Source: Acinetobacter colistiniresistens
GTDB taxonomy: Bacteria; Pseudomonadota; Gammaproteobacteria; Pseudomonadales; Moraxellaceae
Reading direction: 5' to 3'
Length of the DNA stretch: 64,000 nucleotides
Assembly: GCF_000413935.1 (NCBI RefSeq)
Contig: NZ_KE340380.1
Span: 930,001-994,000, forward strand
The position numbers and the translations under genes were made by a program. Every line of letters begins with the position of its first letter. Position 1 is the first letter of the stretch. Shown one piece after another: positions 38,170 to 46,268 of the stretch. Under the pieces are notes generated by a model that searched no databases, was not told the origin of the DNA, and worked only from the letters and a program-made list of their open reading frames with translations.

Positions 38170-38856
38170 TTATATTATCTTTTGTTGTAATTCTCGCTCA
38201 AAAAAATCAATGGTTCGTTGCCAAACCACTTGTGCTTCCGGCATACCGCGACTCACGCTACGAAAACCATGCGGCATATTATAGGTATAGGCTTCCACAC
38301 GATCACCCAATTGTTGAATGAGTTGATTGCGCTTGGCCGCAGGACAAAATGGATCAACGTTTGACCAGTGTCCTTGTAATATACGGACGTCATCTAAAGA
38401 TTCTTTTTTCGGTACGCCTGCCCCTTCGATTCCTAATGAGTGGTGATACACCACAGGCGCCAACATATCGTCTCGTTTGGCCATCTGAATCACATAGCCC
38501 CCTGTGAGACACTGCCCCAACATCCCCAAACGCCCATTTGATCGTGGATCTGCTTTTAATGCATCCAGTAATACATGAATTTCCTGATTCACCCCACTAT
38601 CCGCAGCATTGCTACGGCCTGCCTTACTCACCATGGCACGAATACAATATTTGACTGCACCACCACTAAATAAATTAGGCACATAGACCAAATAGCCCCG
38701 ATCAGCCAAGTCTTGAGCATCTTCACGATAGACATCCAAAATACCGAATAATTCATGCAGCAATAATATGGCAGGTGCTTTTTCTGAGGTTTGAGCAGGT
38801 GCATACACTTCAACTTCAATTTGACGTGTCGGTAATGTGATTGTTTTTATTTCCAT
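38170..38856 (-). CDS. dienelactone hydrolase family protein
   Basis: 228 residues from MEIKTITLP at 38856; an ATG at 38865 is also possible. The alpha/beta hydrolase core includes LLHELFGILDVYREDAQDLA, the nucleophile elbow GQCLTGG with a Cys nucleophile as in true dienelactone hydrolases, and NMPHGFRS for the His. It may act in aromatic ring degradation, but no such genes are adjacent. Its promoter overlaps a palindromic operator, so expression is probably repressible. Confidence 0.78.
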   Translation of the reverse strand: MEIKTITLPTRQIEVEVYAPAQTSEKAPAILLLHELFGILDVYREDAQDLADRGYLVYVPNLFSGGAVKYCIRAMVSKAGRSNAADSGVNQEIHVLLDALKADPRSNGRLGMLGQCLTGGYVIQMAKRDDMLAPVVYHHSLGIEGAGVPKKESLDDVRILQGHWSNVDPFCPAAKRNQLIQQLGDRVEAYTYNMPHGFRSVSRGMPEAQVVWQRTIDFFERELQQKII

Positions 38857-38887
38857 TGCAGTCATCCGTTGCGTTCGAATGATTTTT

Positions 38888-38916
38888 ATACTATTTCTGA
38901 CAATACCAATTGTCAA
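38888..38916 (-). promoter_or_regulatory. dienelactone hydrolase promoter with palindromic operator
   Basis: TTGACA (38916-38911), 17 bases, then TAGTAT (38893-38888) is a near-consensus promoter. The perfect dyad TGACAAT-ACCA-ATTGTCA (38898-38915) overlaps the -35 and most of the spacer. This is where a TetR- or MarR-type repressor would bind; no regulator gene is next to it. Confidence 0.65.
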
Positions 38917-38920
38917 ATAA

Positions 38921-38946
38921 AAAAGGATGTCTGACGACACCCTTTT
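38921..38946 (-). terminator. intrinsic terminator after pepN
   Basis: On the minus strand AAAAGGGTGTC pairs with GACATCCTTTT around a GTCA loop, with one A-C mismatch, followed by TT and A. It ends five bases before the -35 of the next promoter. Confidence 0.8.
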
Positions 38947-38967
38947 GGCATTCATTCAATCAGCTGG

Positions 38968-41574
38968 TTAAATACTTAATAAACTGTTCAAAGTCTCTGC
39001 CACATTTTTCGATTTTACTTTAGGCTGTAGGCCTTTAAGTGCCTGTTGCACTTGGCTACGTTGTGGTTCAGCCAAGGTGTACCAACGTGACAACACTTGC
39101 AATAATCGAGAACCCAAAATTGGATTTTTCTCATCCAGATAAGCGGCAAGCTCGATGAAATGATCGACACCAAAGCTCCAAGTATTGACTGGGTTGGCAG
39201 CCAAACCACCACTCACTGCACGGATACGATTCGGTGTTCCCAAATCATAATCAGCATGTTTGGTCAGATACTCAATGGTTTCTGCTGTTGCACACGGGTT
39301 CGATGCCTGGATACTAAACCATTGGTCTAAAGATAAGGCTTCATCTTTAAAACGGTTATAGAAATCAGCGAGCGCTGCTTGCGCTTGTGGTGCATCGTTC
39401 CACACCAAAACACGTAAGGCACCTAAACGCTCAGACATATTACCTGTTTGTTGATATTGCGCATAAGCCAACTCAAAGACCGATTCATCACCTTGACGTG
39501 CCAGCATGTTGAGCATGATATTTTTCAATGCTCGCACGCCCATTGCCAAAGAAAACTCTTTCTGTTGCGCTGGATCGAGGGCTAAATAGGTGTCTTTCCA
39601 GAATGAGCCCAACTCACGCGCTAAACGATCCAGTACCGCTTCACGTTTTTCACGAATCAGTTCGGGTTCATAATCCTGATCAATACGGCTGCCCAAGTAA
39701 TTTTCACTTGGTACATCTAATAAACGCGATGCCAATAACGGATCTTGATTCACTAATTCTGGCAAGGTATTTTTAATCGCCTGAATATAAATATCTGCCT
39801 TATGATCGTCTAATAAAATCCGTTCCAATAAGGTTTGTGTAGCTTGCCATTGGTTAAAACCATTGGTTTCATGCTGAATCAGAAAGGCAAGATCGTCATC
39901 GGAATAGTCAAATACCAAATTCACAGGTGCCGAGAAATTACGCAATAACGAAACGACAGGTTGCTCAGTCACTCCTGTAAATTCTATTGTTGCCTCGTCT
40001 TGATCGAATAAATACACCCCATCTTTGACCTCATTCACAAACAAGTCTGTGCCGTGCAAAGTATATTGCTCACCCGTATTGGCATTAAATAATGCCAAAG
40101 CCACTGGAATTGGTACTGCTTTAAGGTTTGGATATTTTGGATGCGCTTTCAAGCTTTGTTTGAAGCTTAGACGATAAGTCTGTGCTGCAGCATTATATTC
40201 ACCTTTGGCTTCTAACTTTGGCGTCCCTGGCTGGTTATACCAAGTCAGGAAATTAGAGAGATCAACACCCGAACCTGCACTTAATGCAGCCACCCAGTCT
40301 TCAACCGTAACCGCTTGCCCATCATGGCGTAGGAAATATTCATCAGTCCCTTGACGGTATTTTTCTTTGCCCAATAAAGTGGCCATCATGCGGTTGATTT
40401 CAGCACCCTTCTCATACACCGTAGCAGTATAAAAGTTGTTGATTTCAACAAAATGATCTGGGCGTGGTGGATGCGACAATGGGCCTGCATCTTCTGGGAA
40501 TTGATGCGACTTTAACACAGCCACATCGTCAATGCGTTGAACAGCGGCTGATTGTAAGTCTTCAGAGAAAGACTGATCACGGAAAACCGTTAAACCTTCT
40601 TTTAAGCACAATTGGAACCAGTCACGACAGGTAATCCGGTTGCCTGTCCAATTGTGAAAGTATTCATGTGCAATCACCGACTGGACTCGCATAATCGCAG
40701 CATCGGTGGTGTATTCTTCATCGGCAAGTACACAAGAAGTATTAAAGATATTTAAACCTTTATTCTCCATTGCCCCCATATTGAACTGACTCACTGCCAC
40801 GATCATATAGTTATCGAGATCGTAAGGACGCCCATAATGTTCTTCATCCCAGCGCATTGAATGCTTTAAGGCTTCCATCGCGATGTGACATTTTGGAATA
40901 TCTTTTTCAATCGCATAAATCTCCAAAGCAACATCACGGCCTTCGGAGGTTGTATAACGATCTTTCAATACTGCTAAATCACCAATCACACAGGCAAATA
41001 AATAACTCGGTTTTTTGGTTGGATCTTGCCAGATCGCAAAATGACGGCCTTCTCCAGCCTCACCCGTTTCCAATAAGTTCCCGTTTGCAAGCAACACAGG
41101 ATATTTCTTGTCTGCTTCTACCCGTGTGGTAAATTCAGCAAGCACATCTGGGCGATCTGGATAGAAGGTAATTTTACGGAAACCTTCAGGTTCATTTTGA
41201 GTGACAAATAAATCCCCTGCCTTGTATAGACCTTCAAGCTGAGTGTTCGACTCAGGATGAATGATCACTTGCGTTTGTAGAATGACCTGATCTGGTGCAT
41301 CAGTGATCACCAATTGTTCACTGTCCAGATCATATTGCTCGGCACTCAGCGTCTGACCATTAAGTTGAATTGATTTGAGTTCCAGATCACGACCTAACAG
41401 AACCAATGCACCTGCGGTCTGACGTTTCATCACCAGTGTAGAATCAACAACGGTATGATCATCATAAACCTGAATATCCAGATTGATGGATTCAACCAAG
41501 AATGAAGGCTTTTGATAGTCTTTTAAATAAATGGTTTGATCTGCCTGTACAGGGGGCTGCGCCGCAATATTCAT
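38968..41574 (-). CDS. pepN: aminopeptidase N
   Basis: 868 residues, the full family length. The substrate motif GAMEN (NMGAMENKGLN) and the zinc site HEYFHNWTGNRITCRDW with the downstream Glu are intact. PepN removes N-terminal residues from peptides in the cytoplasm. It is a single gene with its own terminator. Confidence 0.96.
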   Translation of the reverse strand: MNIAAQPPVQADQTIYLKDYQKPSFLVESINLDIQVYDDHTVVDSTLVMKRQTAGALVLLGRDLELKSIQLNGQTLSAEQYDLDSEQLVITDAPDQVILQTQVIIHPESNTQLEGLYKAGDLFVTQNEPEGFRKITFYPDRPDVLAEFTTRVEADKKYPVLLANGNLLETGEAGEGRHFAIWQDPTKKPSYLFACVIGDLAVLKDRYTTSEGRDVALEIYAIEKDIPKCHIAMEALKHSMRWDEEHYGRPYDLDNYMIVAVSQFNMGAMENKGLNIFNTSCVLADEEYTTDAAIMRVQSVIAHEYFHNWTGNRITCRDWFQLCLKEGLTVFRDQSFSEDLQSAAVQRIDDVAVLKSHQFPEDAGPLSHPPRPDHFVEINNFYTATVYEKGAEINRMMATLLGKEKYRQGTDEYFLRHDGQAVTVEDWVAALSAGSGVDLSNFLTWYNQPGTPKLEAKGEYNAAAQTYRLSFKQSLKAHPKYPNLKAVPIPVALALFNANTGEQYTLHGTDLFVNEVKDGVYLFDQDEATIEFTGVTEQPVVSLLRNFSAPVNLVFDYSDDDLAFLIQHETNGFNQWQATQTLLERILLDDHKADIYIQAIKNTLPELVNQDPLLASRLLDVPSENYLGSRIDQDYEPELIREKREAVLDRLARELGSFWKDTYLALDPAQQKEFSLAMGVRALKNIMLNMLARQGDESVFELAYAQYQQTGNMSERLGALRVLVWNDAPQAQAALADFYNRFKDEALSLDQWFSIQASNPCATAETIEYLTKHADYDLGTPNRIRAVSGGLAANPVNTWSFGVDHFIELAAYLDEKNPILGSRLLQVLSRWYTLAEPQRSQVQQALKGLQPKVKSKNVAETLNSLLSI

Positions 41575-41907
41575 CAGTATTCCTTATCTTTCATCATGTC
41601 GGATGGTCTTGTTGGCAAGACTCTTGATGAGTCGATCATACGCCAACTTACAAAAGCTGTCTTTAGAGCCACGTACCAGTTTTAAGAATTTTATTGGGTT
41701 TACTTTTCATCTTTTCAAATTTATTGAGCAAATCGCGTGCCGTTTAGACAAAATTACAACATGGTTTTCCATTCTTAAATAAATGCTACAGAATCGAATG
41801 GGTTTTATCGCTCAACTTACATTTTTTTCTGGCGTTTTACATTTTGTGCACGGTTATTGCTTAAGTTTATATGCCAATGTAGGTAATACAATAAAACATG
41901 TGAGGGT
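41575..41907. other. intergenic region between pepN and a small gene
   Basis: 333 bases, AT-rich, containing the divergent promoters of pepN and the following small gene. A short dyad ACTCTTGATGAGT lies near 41620. I find no RNA gene, repeat or further ORF with support. Confidence 0.5.
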
Positions 41908-41913
41908 ATGACG

Positions 41914-42171
41914 ATGGAATTAAAAGCACACTTATATCGTTTAGAAAATATCAAGGCGATTCACGATCTAGCGAAAGCAGGCGTGGATCATCATGTTATT
42001 TCCGTTTTTTTAACTGCAGAAGGAATTGAATTGACCGCATTAGAAGTGACCAATATCGTGAACACCTATGACGCGCTTGGTAAAGAAAAATTACCGAGTA
42101 AAAAAGTACAAGCACTCATTGCTGCAAAAAAAATCGGTCAGGAGGACGAAAACTTACCATGCCCAGTTTAA
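41914..42171 (+). CDS. small conserved hypothetical protein
   Basis: 85 residues from the ATG at 41914, with GAGGG seven bases before it; an ATG at 41908 is less well spaced. The protein is predicted helical (LENIKAIHDLAKAGVDHHVISVFLTAEGIELTALEV), with a helix-turn-helix-like rhythm but no clear family. The C-terminus ENLPCPV contains the only cysteine. It has its own terminator, so it is probably a real gene of unknown function. Confidence 0.6.
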   Translation: MELKAHLYRLENIKAIHDLAKAGVDHHVISVFLTAEGIELTALEVTNIVNTYDALGKEKLPSKKVQALIAAKKIGQEDENLPCPV

Positions 42172-42186
42172 TCATTCACTTTAACC

Positions 42187-42218
42187 AAAAAACCTCGAAG
42201 CGATTTCGAGGTTTTTTT
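42187..42218. terminator. bidirectional terminator
   Basis: AAAAACCTCGAA and TTCGAGGTTTTT form a strong stem between two converging genes, with T-runs for both directions. Confidence 0.9.
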
Positions 42219-42230
42219 ATAACTATTTGA

Positions 42231-42704
42231 TTATGGTGTTGCGTTATCAGTACGCAACCAGACGACTGTACGACCCAATGCTGAAACGCCCATATAACCA
42301 CGCATACGTAAACGTTTACCTTCGCCTGTTACCACGCCTTTGCCTTTATAGATACGGCCAGATGTCGGCTCCAATACTCGACCATCAATATAAGAATCAG
42401 GTTTATCTGGATCTTCCCTAAAGCCCGATAGAATTTCTAGGCCTAGAATCGGTTTATTGGTATTCGGTGCTGCGCATTTAGTGCAATTGGTCAGTGCAAT
42501 GCCATGTGAGTTTGGATAACGATAAACAATCTTCCCATGATAACGGCCGTCATTTCCTTTACGGATTTCTACGATTGAGAGTTGTTCACCTGTCCGTTCT
42601 TCGATACTTTTCCAGTAGCCCTCAATTGAAGCTGCAAAAGTCGTTGCGCTTGCACAAGCAACAGTGAGTCCCATGATTCCGTTCATGAGCATACGATTTA
42701 GCAT
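42231..42704 (-). CDS. DUF2147 family secreted protein, copy 1
   Basis: 157 residues from the ATG at 42704, which has GGGG five bases upstream. Signal peptide about residues 1-25, then the DUF2147 body: EGYWKSIEERTGEQLSIVEI, GKIVYRYP, a CTKC pair, and GRVLEPTSGRIYKGKG with RLRMRGYMGVSALGRTVVW. The family is predicted to form a small beta barrel in the periplasm; its function is unknown. A paralogue lies 1.5 kb upstream beyond an IS element. Confidence 0.82.
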   Translation of the reverse strand: MLNRMLMNGIMGLTVACASATTFAASIEGYWKSIEERTGEQLSIVEIRKGNDGRYHGKIVYRYPNSHGIALTNCTKCAAPNTNKPILGLEILSGFREDPDKPDSYIDGRVLEPTSGRIYKGKGVVTGEGKRLRMRGYMGVSALGRTVVWLRTDNATP

Positions 42705-42840
42705 ATTAACCCCGTCTAAAAAAAGAAACCTATTCATCTTTATAGGTTTAATGCACGGAAATTATCACACTTTTTAATAAGTTACACTGTACGCTAGCGT
42801 TCATTTGTATAAGAAATGAGTTATCTATTTGCTGAACTTT

Positions 42841-42861
42841 AAACAATAATCGTTATTGTTT
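42841..42861. promoter_or_regulatory. palindrome upstream of DUF2147 copy 1
   Basis: AAACAATAA, TCG, TTATTGTTT form a perfect 9-bp dyad about 140 bases upstream of the DUF2147 gene. It is loosely Fur-like (about 11 of 19 matching). A second palindrome ACGCTAGCGT lies at about 42791-42800. Either could be an operator; no regulator is evident. Confidence 0.35.
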
Positions 42862-42874
42862 AGTACAAATAAAA

Positions 42875-42900
42875 AAGCCCAAACAGGTCGTTTAGGCTTT
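42875..42900 (-). terminator. terminator of DUF2147 copy 2, displaced by the IS
   Basis: On the minus strand AAAGCC-T-AAAC, GACCT, GTTT-G-GGCTTT, then TTTATTT, is a good terminator. It faces the direction of DUF2147 copy 2, but the IS now lies between them. Without the IS it would sit about 20 bases after that gene's stop codon. Confidence 0.7.
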
Positions 42901-42966
42901 CTAAAGAACGACAGAATGAACCGTACCGGGTTTGTCGGAGAGTCAATATTCTGAGAGACTATCCCG

Positions 42967-43284
42967 ATGACAAAACCAAACTATACCCCCGAAATTAGAG
43001 AAAGAGCGGTTCAATTACTAATTGAATCTGAAAAAGATTATCCTTCTACTTGGGCAGCAATCACAGCTATTGCTCCTAAAATCGGTTGTACTCCTGAAAC
43101 ATTGCGTGTTTGGTATTTAAAGCATCTGGATCAACTAAATCCTGCCAAAGTACAACAGATATCTGACCAAGAAAAAATGAAGCAAATGGAACGTGAAATT
43201 AAAGAATTAAAACGTGCCAATGAAATTCTACGTAAAGCAGCCGCTTTTTTCGCCCAGGCGGAGCTCGACCGCCCACACAAATAA
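42967..43284 (+). CDS. IS3-family transposase OrfA
   Basis: 105 residues. N-terminal helix-turn-helix (YTPEIRERAVQLLIESEKDYPSTWAAITAIAPKIGCTPETLRVW) binds the IS ends; a leucine-zipper-like helix (QEKMKQMEREIKELKRANEILRKAAAFF) follows. The stop codon overlaps the OrfB ATG (TAATG). The frame is +1 relative to OrfB. Confidence 0.92.
   Translation: MTKPNYTPEIRERAVQLLIESEKDYPSTWAAITAIAPKIGCTPETLRVWYLKHLDQLNPAKVQQISDQEKMKQMEREIKELKRANEILRKAAAFFAQAELDRPHK
43245..43273 (+). promoter_or_regulatory. -1 ribosomal frameshift signal of the IS
   Basis: The heptamer T TTT TTC (43245-43251) lies in the OrfA frame near its end. Five bases later, GGCGG (43257-43261) and CCGCC (43269-43273) form a stem. Slippage would join OrfA and OrfB into one transposase. 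Confidence 0.65.
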
Positions 43285-44186
43285 TGGTGGATTTTATCCA
43301 TAACAATAAAGATCGATATGGTGTTGAAGCGATTTGTAGAATTTTACCGATTGCACCTTCAACCTATTACCGAACTTTAGATCTCACTGACAATCCAGAA
43401 CATCGAGCGAAACGAGATCTACATGATGAGTATCATGCTGAACAAATTAAACGAATTTGGAAAGAAAGTTCAGGTCGATATGGTGTACGTAAAGTTTGGC
43501 AAAAATTGAAACGTGAGGGTTATGTTATTGCACGTTGTACAGTTGCTCGATTGATGCAAAAGCTAGGTATACAAGGTGTTTGGCGTGGTAAGAATAAACA
43601 AACCACCCGTAACCGAGATGACCAAAAACGGGCAGATGATTTAGTGAAACGTAATTTTAATGCTGATCATCCAAACCAACTATGGGTGGGTGACTTTACG
43701 TATATTCAAACTCATTCAGGCTGGGTATATACCGCATTTGTTATTGATGTGTTCTCACGAGCAATTGTTGGATGGAAAGTATCTACACGGATGAATACAG
43801 ATATGGTGCTTGATGCATTAGAGCAAGCATTGCATGATCGAGGCATGCCAAAGAATGTGATTCATCATTCCGACAGAGGTGTGCAATATCTTTCCATTCG
43901 CTATACCAATCGTTTAGAAGCAGCAAATTTACGAGCATCAGTCGGTACAACGGGTGATTCATACGATAATGCTCTGGCTGAAACGGTGAATGGCTTATAC
44001 AAAACAGAGGTGATTGAATATTTAAAAGCAGATTGGCAAGGTTTAGCAGATGTACAACTTGCGACACTAAACTGGGTAGATTGGTTCAATAAAAAGCGTG
44101 TACACAGTGCACTGGGTTATGTATCGCCTTTTGAGTTTGAAGCAATGTACTATGATAAGATTAACCCGTTAGGTCAGGTGGCTTAA
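43284..44186 (+). CDS. IS3-family transposase OrfB (DDE integrase)
   Basis: 300 residues. The DDE residues are visible: Asp in VGDFTYIQTHSGWVYTAFVIDVFSR, Asp in HHSDRGVQYLS, and Glu in DNALAETVNGLYKTEVI. A short helical HTH_21-like region precedes the integrase core. It can be made alone from ATG 43284 or as the OrfAB fusion by -1 frameshift. Confidence 0.94.
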   Translation: MVDFIHNNKDRYGVEAICRILPIAPSTYYRTLDLTDNPEHRAKRDLHDEYHAEQIKRIWKESSGRYGVRKVWQKLKREGYVIARCTVARLMQKLGIQGVWRGKNKQTTRNRDDQKRADDLVKRNFNADHPNQLWVGDFTYIQTHSGWVYTAFVIDVFSRAIVGWKVSTRMNTDMVLDALEQALHDRGMPKNVIHHSDRGVQYLSIRYTNRLEAANLRASVGTTGDSYDNALAETVNGLYKTEVIEYLKADWQGLADVQLATLNWVDWFNKKRVHSALGYVSPFEFEAMYYDKINPLGQVA

Positions 44187-44232
44187 CTTAAATAAAAAAG
44201 TCTCCGACAAACCCGGTACGGTTCAGAATCCG

Positions 44233-44709
44233 TTAAGGATTCGCGCTGTCGGTTCGAATCCAAACTTGAGTGCGCCCAAGTGCAGAAATCCCCATATATC
44301 CTCGCATACGCAGACGCTTTCCATCAGCACTCAATTGCGCCTTACCTTTATAAATATTACCTGTTTTAGGCTCAAGAACTCGACCATCAATATATTGATT
44401 CGGATTTTTCGGATCTTCTTTTAGCCCCCATGCAATTTGCAGTCCCAAAATGGGCTTATTTTTAAATGGTTCAGGACATTTAACACAGTGGGTCAATACT
44501 GTAGCACCGCCAGGAACGGGATAACGATAGACAATCGTTCCTGTATAAGTATTATCGGGTTTCTTTTTAATTTCCACGATTGAAAGCTGCTCCCCTGTAC
44601 GATCATCAATACTTTTCCAAAACCCTTCTGGGGTTGAAGCAAAACTAAGTGTCGTGAATACAGTGAAAGAGATGCCCATGATTCCTTTCATGAGGGTGTT
44701 TTTTTGCAT
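44233..44709 (-). CDS. DUF2147 family secreted protein, copy 2
   Basis: 158 residues. Signal peptide about residues 1-24, then the same body as copy 1: EGFWKSIDDRTGEQLSIVEI, GTIVYRYP, CVKC, GRVLEPKTGNIYKGKA, RLRMRGYMGISALGRTQVW. A GGAG ribosome site lies 8 bases before the ATG. Both copies probably arose by tandem duplication. The IS inserted only 7 bases after this stop codon, separating the gene from its own terminator. Confidence 0.82.
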   Translation of the reverse strand: MQKNTLMKGIMGISFTVFTTLSFASTPEGFWKSIDDRTGEQLSIVEIKKKPDNTYTGTIVYRYPVPGGATVLTHCVKCPEPFKNKPILGLQIAWGLKEDPKNPNQYIDGRVLEPKTGNIYKGKAQLSADGKRLRMRGYMGISALGRTQVWIRTDSANP

Positions 44710-45083
44710 AATGAACTCCGTAATGCAAAACCGATCCGTCTATGGCTTCATTTTTATACGAATGTTCAGAAACAATCAACATAGCAAAAGATCATTTAAC
44801 TATTTAAAATTGAACAAAGTTTTAAGTAATTCTCAGAATTTTCAATTAATGGTTATGGCTTGGCACTACGCACACAAATCCACTTTAAGATTTGACTTAA
44901 AGTAGAAACTCAAATAGTGCTCTACATCTCAGCAACAATTAGGTCGCCTTGATGTGATGAAGACTCCACCTATTTGAGTGTCCACAATCTCGTCTATAAT
45001 TTTTATCTATCTATAAACTTTGCATCACTCTACGGATACAGCATGTATAATTCTCTTTTTTAATGGTCGCAGGTTTAAAATCA
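44710..45083. other. intergenic region with an inverted repeat near a promoter
   Basis: The perfect 10-bp repeat ACTCAAATAG (44908-44917) and CTATTTGAGT (44970-44979) are 52 bases apart. The right arm supplies TTGAGT as a possible -35, with TATAAT at 44995-45000 after 15 bases. This would be the promoter of the zinc-ribbon gene and thiM. No TPP riboswitch is visible here. Confidence 0.45.
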
Positions 45084-46244
45084 ATGGATTTACAGACTCT
45101 ACAAAAACAGTTAGATGAAAGTAGCCATTGCCCGCTGTGCCACGCGTCAATGTTCTGGATTGAAGCAGAACAGTACAACCAAGAATTTCAATTCCACGAA
45201 TGCAGCCACTGTCAACATCGTGTCTTTAAAAGTGACAGCAAACTGAATTGCCATTGTGCTCAATGCACCGCTCAACGGAAAAAACAAACCCAGCAGACCA
45301 TTTTACAAGAACAGCGAAAGAACAAAGTTAAAGACGAAGTCATTTATAGTCTGAATCAACTGAGTTTTTTACATAAATTATTTTTGCTCAGCCTGCTAGA
45401 TAACTATGCACGCGAAGACATACAGCATGATGAGCTGATTCATTGGCAGAATATTAAATATCGAGAATTTACACCCAACTATTTGTTCCAGAATCATTTA
45501 GTTCAAGAATTACTGAAACTCGGAGTATTTAAGTCACAAGATAGTAACTTGGAAACTGAACATTTTTATTTGAATGTTCGACTGGATGGCTATTCTGACC
45601 CTAGCTTGTTTAGTGTCACTCAACAATTGCGGCACTGGTTTTATGAAAATCTGAGTCTAGGAATTCCCTTTAAAAACACCGATGAGGTCAAGGATGCTCT
45701 CTACCTCGTGCTTTACCAAGAAATTGTACAATTCATGCAGTTCTATTGTCGAACTTGGGGCATCCAGATTGCAGGTAGCCGTCCTTTCCAAGCTTTTTGT
45801 TACCGTTTAATGGAAGGTCTCGCTGTCGGCCAAATTTTTTATTTGATTCAAACCGCATTAGAATATCTGCATAAACAGAATGCTTTGCAGCCAAGAAATG
45901 ATAAATTCATTAATACCAATTTATTAAAAAAGACCTTGGAACAATATCGTGAGCGTGCCTTAACTGAACGTTGGGAAACCACGACCTTACCAAGACCCTA
46001 TACCATTCCATTTAGTAAAATGAGTGAAGTGCTGCTGTTTAAATTTTTGGGTTACGACGAGAGCATTTTTATTCAGCCGGTCTGGAAATCTTGGCGAAAA
46101 ATCGAACCTCGCCTAAGTTTCTACTCGGTCAAACGGTGCATGTATTGTGGTTCAAATGACTTAATTGTGGATTATGATGCCGAAGATTATGTGTCATTAA
46201 TTTGTCGTCAATGTAAGCATCAAGATCATTATTTCACTCGCTAA
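45084..46244 (+). CDS. unknown protein with zinc ribbons at both ends
   Basis: 386 residues from the ATG at 45084 (AGG upstream); an in-frame ATG at 45063 is also possible. The N-terminus has CPLCHASMFW and CSHCQHR, then CHCAQC: likely zinc-binding knuckles. The C-terminus has CMYCGSNDLI and CRQCKHQDHYF, another ribbon. The middle is predicted helical and charged, with no known domain. It lies 24 bases upstream of thiM and is probably cotranscribed. I do not recognise the family; nucleic-acid or protein binding is only suggested by the zinc ribbons. Confidence 0.6.
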   Translation: MDLQTLQKQLDESSHCPLCHASMFWIEAEQYNQEFQFHECSHCQHRVFKSDSKLNCHCAQCTAQRKKQTQQTILQEQRKNKVKDEVIYSLNQLSFLHKLFLLSLLDNYAREDIQHDELIHWQNIKYREFTPNYLFQNHLVQELLKLGVFKSQDSNLETEHFYLNVRLDGYSDPSLFSVTQQLRHWFYENLSLGIPFKNTDEVKDALYLVLYQEIVQFMQFYCRTWGIQIAGSRPFQAFCYRLMEGLAVGQIFYLIQTALEYLHKQNALQPRNDKFINTNLLKKTLEQYRERALTERWETTTLPRPYTIPFSKMSEVLLFKFLGYDESIFIQPVWKSWRKIEPRLSFYSVKRCMYCGSNDLIVDYDAEDYVSLICRQCKHQDHYFTR

Positions 46245-46268
46245 TAAAGACCTTATTCAGGATATGTC

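Larger units (their letters stand above)
42917..44225 (+). mobile_element. complete IS3-family insertion sequence, 1309 bp
   Basis: Perfect 25-bp inverted repeats at 42917-42941 and 44201-44225, starting TGAACCGTACCGGG. A 3-base GAA target duplication flanks it (42914-42916 and 44226-44228). Two overlapping ORFs with a -1 frameshift signal encode the transposase, as in IS3 family elements. Perfect ends, intact ORFs and an identical target repeat indicate a recent, probably active copy. The exact IS name cannot be given without a database. Confidence 0.93.

Noticed and set aside
44906..45062. TPP riboswitch upstream of the thiM transcript
   Set aside because: The CTGAGA and ACCTGATC-type core sequences are not present on either strand.
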